Of a stretch of DNA of 64,000 bases, positions 61,228 through 64,000 are shown piece after piece (the first letter of the stretch is position 1; each line of letters starts with the position of its first letter). The notes beneath the pieces were generated by a model, which did no database searches, was not told where the DNA came from, and saw nothing but the letters and a program-made list of their open reading frames with translations. The translations under genes and the position numbers were made by a program. The DNA is from Nocardioides luti (GTDB lineage Bacteria; Actinomycetota; Actinomycetes; Propionibacteriales; Nocardioidaceae), in NCBI RefSeq assembly GCF_014212315.1, contig NZ_JACKXE010000001.1:496001-560000 (forward strand). Reading direction: 5' to 3'.

Positions 61228-61292
61228 GGTCCCGACGCTAGGACCTCGAGTGCACTCCAGGACAAGCCGGGTCGGGCTAGGATCCCCTGCTT

Positions 61293-62135
61293 GTGTCCGC
61301 TCTCCCTGCTCCCCCGCTCCTGGGGAGCGTGAGGCGCACGACGCGGACCTACGCCCGTCTGCTGCTCGCGGGGATCCGCCGCCAGTCGACCTACCGGCTC
61401 GCGGCGTTCGGCGGCCTGGTCGCCAACACGACCTTCGGCCTGCTCAAGGTCGCGATCCTCTTCGCCACCGTCCGCGCGGCGGGCGGGGAGCTCAACGGTT
61501 ACGACATCGGCTCGATCAGCGCCTACATCTGGATCTCGCAGGGAATGCTCGGCTCGGTCAACCTCAACGGCCGCACCGACATCGCCGACCGGATCAAGGA
61601 CGGCTCGATCGTCGTCGACTTCCTGCGGCCGCTCGACGTGCAGGCGGCCAGCATCACCTCCGAGGTGGGCCAGGCGCTCTTCGCGCTGCTCCCCCGCGGC
61701 CTGCCGTCGGTCGCGATCGGCGCACTCGTGGTGGGCATGGACGTCACCTCGTCCCCGCTGGGCCTGGTCGCGGGGGCGCTGAGCCTCCTGCTCGCGCTGG
61801 TCGTCAGCGCCACGACCGTCTACCTGGTCGCCGCGGCCGGCTTCTGGCTGGTCGAGACCCGCGGCCTGCAGATCCTCTACATGGTCGTCTCCGGCTTCCT
61901 GGCCGGCCTGTTCGTCCCGATCGACCTGTTCCCGACCTGGCTGCGGGTCCTCGCCGAGGTGACGCCGTTCCCGTCGATGATGATGTACCCCGTCGACGTG
62001 ATCTCCGGGCGCAGCACGGGCCTCGACGCGCTCGGCCTGATCGGGCTCCAGGTCTTCTGGCTCGCCGCCATGGCCCTCGTGGGGCACCTGATGACCCGCG
62101 CCGGCCGGCACCGCCTGGAGGTGCAGGGTGGCTGA
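61293..62135 (+). CDS. ABC-2 family transporter permease 1
   Basis: 280 residues with about six helices. Its wording (ISAYIWISQGMLGSVN, DRIKDGSIVVDFLRPLDVQ, FLAGLFVPIDLFPTWLRV) matches the uncharacterised COG4587-type permease of the ABC-2 superfamily. GTG at 61293 lies only 9 bases after a TAGGAT -10-like box, so the mRNA is probably leaderless. It overlaps permease 2 by 8 nt. Substrate unknown; the family is often thought to be a drug or lipid exporter. Confidence 0.87.
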   Translation: MSALPAPPLLGSVRRTTRTYARLLLAGIRRQSTYRLAAFGGLVANTTFGLLKVAILFATVRAAGGELNGYDIGSISAYIWISQGMLGSVNLNGRTDIADRIKDGSIVVDFLRPLDVQAASITSEVGQALFALLPRGLPSVAIGALVVGMDVTSSPLGLVAGALSLLLALVVSATTVYLVAAAGFWLVETRGLQILYMVVSGFLAGLFVPIDLFPTWLRVLAEVTPFPSMMMYPVDVISGRSTGLDALGLIGLQVFWLAAMALVGHLMTRAGRHRLEVQGG

Positions 62136-62940
62136 CCTGCAGACCGCGCTGCGCCCCTACCGCGCCGTGCTCGGCTCCCGGGTGCGCTCGCAGCGCAGCT
62201 ACCGCGCCAACTTCGCCGTCGACCTGCTGAGCTCCTTCCTCGTCGGGCTCGTGGAGCTCGCCGAGGTCTGGGTGCTCTTCCACAACGTCCCGCGGATCGG
62301 CGGCCTGGACTTCGCGGCCATCCTGGTCGTCTTCGGCCTGGCCGACGTCGCCTTCTCCGTGGCCGACCTGGCCTTCGGGCACTGCGACAACCTGCCGACG
62401 TACCTCCGCGCGGGCACCCTCGACGTCTTCTACCTCCGCCCCCAGCCGCTGCTGCTCCAGCTGATCACCAGCGACATCTCGCTGCGCCGCCTCGCGCGGG
62501 CGGTCGTCGGGCTGGTCGCGCTCGTCGCGGGGCTGGTCGTGGCGGACCTCGACTGGTCGGTGTCGGCGGTCGCGCTGCTCGTCGTCGCGGTGGTCAGCGC
62601 CACGGCGACCTTCGCGGCGATGTTCGTCTGGGCGGGAGGCGCGCAGTTCTTCCTCGTCGACGGGGCCGAGGCCACCAACGCGTTCGTGTACGGCGGGCGG
62701 TACGCCGCCACGCAGCCGGCGAGCGTCTGGAACAGGCCGCTCAAGGTGCTGTTCGGTTTTTTCTTCCCCATGGCCTTCACGGCGTACCTGCCGGCGATCA
62801 CCCTGCTCGGGCTGCCCGGTCCCGAGTGGATGCCCGGGTGGCTGGGCTGGTGCGCGCCGCTGGCGGCGCTGTGGACCTGGACGATGGCCCTGCTCGCCTG
62901 GCGGCTGGGCGTGCGGCACTACCGAGGAGGCGGCGGATGA
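62128..62940 (+). CDS. ABC-2 family transporter permease 2
   Basis: 270 residues with about six helices: VDLLSSFLVGLVELAEVWVL, GTLDVFYLRPQPLLLQLI and YAATQPASVWNRPLKVLFGFFFPMAF are typical of the COG3694-type partner permease. GTG at 62128 overlaps the end of permease 1 by 8 nt and its stop overlaps the ATPase start (ATGA), so the three subunits are translated together and should form one exporter with two different permeases. Confidence 0.87.
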   Translation: MADLQTALRPYRAVLGSRVRSQRSYRANFAVDLLSSFLVGLVELAEVWVLFHNVPRIGGLDFAAILVVFGLADVAFSVADLAFGHCDNLPTYLRAGTLDVFYLRPQPLLLQLITSDISLRRLARAVVGLVALVAGLVVADLDWSVSAVALLVVAVVSATATFAAMFVWAGGAQFFLVDGAEATNAFVYGGRYAATQPASVWNRPLKVLFGFFFPMAFTAYLPAITLLGLPGPEWMPGWLGWCAPLAALWTWTMALLAWRLGVRHYRGGGG

Positions 62941-63893
62941 GCGAGCCCGTGATCGTGATGGAGGGGCTGGGGCGCGACTTCAAGGTCCGCGACGGCCTCA
63001 CGCGCCGGACGGTGACGGCCGTCGGCGCCCTCGACGCGCGCATCGACGCCGGCGAGGCGGTCGGCTACATCGGCGCGAACGGCGCCGGGAAGTCCACGAC
63101 CATCAAGATGCTCACCGGCATCCTGGTGCCCACCCGCGGATCGGCGACCACGTGCGGCCTGCGGCCGGTGCCCGACCGGCGCCGGCTGGCCCGCGAGGTC
63201 GGCGTCGTCTTCGGGCAGCGGTCCCAGCTGTGGTGGGACCTGCCGGTGCGCGAGTCCTTCCGGATCCTGGCAGCGATCCACGGCCTCGGGGCCACGCAGG
63301 AGACCGAGCGCACCGACGAGCTGGTCGAGCGCCTGGAGCTCGAGGAGTTCCTCGGCACCCCGGTGCGCCAGCTCTCGCTGGGCCAGCGGATGCGCGCCGA
63401 GGTGGCCGCCGCCCTCCTGCACTCCCCCCGCCTGGTCATCCTCGACGAGCCGACGATCGGCCTCGACGTCCTCTCCAAGCAGCGGCTCCGCGAGTTCCTC
63501 GTCGCCGAGCGCCGCACCCACGGCACCACCCTGGTGCTCACCACGCACGACATGGGCGACGTCGAGCGGCTCTGCGACCGGGTGCTGCTGGTGGACCGCG
63601 GCTCGCTGGTCTGGGACGGCACCCTGACCGGGCTCTCCCGCACCGTCGGCGCACGCCGGGTGCTCGTCGTAGACCTGGTGGAGTCGACCCCCGACCTGCT
63701 CGGCATCCCCGACACCGAGCACCTCGGCAGCGAGGGCGGCGGGCTGCGCCAGCGCCTCGCCTTCGACGCCGAGCACACCACCGCGGCCAAGGTCCTCGCG
63801 GCGGTCTCCGAGCGCGTCGAGGTGCTCGACCTCGCGGTCGAGGAGCCCGACGTCGAGGACGTCGTACGCCGGGTCTACGCCAGCCGGCGCTGA
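62937..63893 (+). CDS. ABC transporter ATP-binding protein
   Basis: 318 residues. Walker A is GANGAGKST (about residue 47), the Q-loop region has VFGQRSQLWWDLPVRESF, the signature is LSLGQRMRAEVAAALLHSPR, Walker B is LVILDEPTIGLD and the switch His is in LTTHDMGDVE. The WWDLP block is diagnostic for the COG4586-type ATPase that pairs with the two permeases upstream. A C-terminal regulatory domain follows residue 240. ATG at 62937 overlaps the permease stop. Confidence 0.92.
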   Translation: MSEPVIVMEGLGRDFKVRDGLTRRTVTAVGALDARIDAGEAVGYIGANGAGKSTTIKMLTGILVPTRGSATTCGLRPVPDRRRLAREVGVVFGQRSQLWWDLPVRESFRILAAIHGLGATQETERTDELVERLELEEFLGTPVRQLSLGQRMRAEVAAALLHSPRLVILDEPTIGLDVLSKQRLREFLVAERRTHGTTLVLTTHDMGDVERLCDRVLLVDRGSLVWDGTLTGLSRTVGARRVLVVDLVESTPDLLGIPDTEHLGSEGGGLRQRLAFDAEHTTAAKVLAAVSERVEVLDLAVEEPDVEDVVRRVYASRR

Positions 63894-63945
63894 GCAGCAC
63901 CGTCCCGACCCTCGATGGGCCGCGACGCTCAGCTGGCTCGCCGGC

Positions 63946-64000
63946 TCAGAAGCCCAGCAGCTTGCCGAACGCCGAGTAGAAGGTGTCGAACACCCTGGCG
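63946..64000 (-). CDS. C-terminal end of an unknown protein (cut by window edge)
   Basis: The last 17 codons and a TGA stop of a minus-strand frame: ARVFDTFYSAFGKLLGF. It is open from the window edge and codon use looks normal. It faces the ABC ATPase gene with 52 bases between the stops. The fragment is too short to assign a family. Confidence 0.35.
   Translation of the reverse strand, partial: ARVFDTFYSAFGKLLGF

Noticed and set aside
63982-63994. GGTGTCGAACACC as a second SOS box
   Set aside because: It contains TCGAAC but not the GTTCGA half at the right spacing, and it lies inside coding sequence.

Overview
The window is very GC-rich DNA with tightly packed genes, GTG and TTG starts, 4-nt ATGA/GTGA overlaps and lipid-degradation genes close to mycobacterial ones. 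It looks like the chromosome of an actinobacterium, most likely Nocardioides or a close relative in the Propionibacteriales. The species is inferred from gene content and the frequent GTACGCC word, not from a marker gene. I see no rRNA, tRNA, integrase, transposase or CRISPR array, so this reads as ordinary chromosome. No stretch above 300 bases is without a gene; the larger gaps hold palindromes, repeats and promoters.

Layout. 1-311: start of an AlkA-like glycosylase (cut by the window edge), divergent from an enoyl-CoA hydratase/isomerase. 1184-10309 (minus): a single chain of tetR, CYP123-like P450, SDR, CYP51, ferredoxin, NTF2-fold protein, aldehyde dehydrogenase, SDR, hydroxyisobutyrate-type dehydrogenase, carboxymuconolactone-decarboxylase-like protein and signal peptidase I. 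Nearly every junction overlaps. This matches, from memory, the Mycobacterium tuberculosis Rv0762c-Rv0771 neighbourhood. 10377-14778: ATP-dependent DNA ligase, a TetR regulator, a second CMD protein and a FadA2-like thiolase. 14935-19490: FabG4 and HtdX, an MFS exporter divergent from an HxlR regulator, and a thioesterase. 19623-24149: a secreted lectin-like protein, an epimerase, two tandem TesB thioesterases and a PAC2 protein. 24388-27712: the fadA-fadB beta-oxidation pair.

27799-36400: a monooxygenase, an L,D-transpeptidase, an orphan PAS histidine kinase, a secreted S15-type hydrolase, an amidase, a DUF2200 protein, a metallo-beta-lactamase-fold protein and a homocysteine methyltransferase-like enzyme. 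36622-47027 (minus): two small membrane proteins, a glycerophosphotransferase, two paralogous zinc-protease lipoproteins flanking an amino-acid permease, dxs, an SMP-30-like protein, a TauE/SafE carrier and a NUDIX hydrolase. 47088-54671: a GH18-like secreted protein, a repeat cluster, a tiny membrane protein, an unknown gene under a perfect LexA/SOS box, two GNATs, YjbQ, DUF3105, a thiamine-binding-type protein, a lipoprotein, and a SigE-family sigma factor with a membrane beta-propeller gene. 54773-64000: an S66 peptidase, PAP2, aconitase with candidate iron-box control, a membrane protein, an SDR, an ABC exporter trio and the tail of an unknown gene.

Together the genes point to a lipid/steroid-capable metabolism: two thiolases, FadB, FabG4, HtdX, three acyl-CoA thioesterases, two P450s with a 3Fe-4S ferredoxin and several SDRs. 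Cell-envelope functions sit beside them. The strongest leads for new biology are the CYP51 operon with an intergenic repeat captured in frame at the CYP51 N-terminus, a family of covarying intergenic palindromes, the SOS-controlled unknown gene, and the paired gluzincin lipoproteins.
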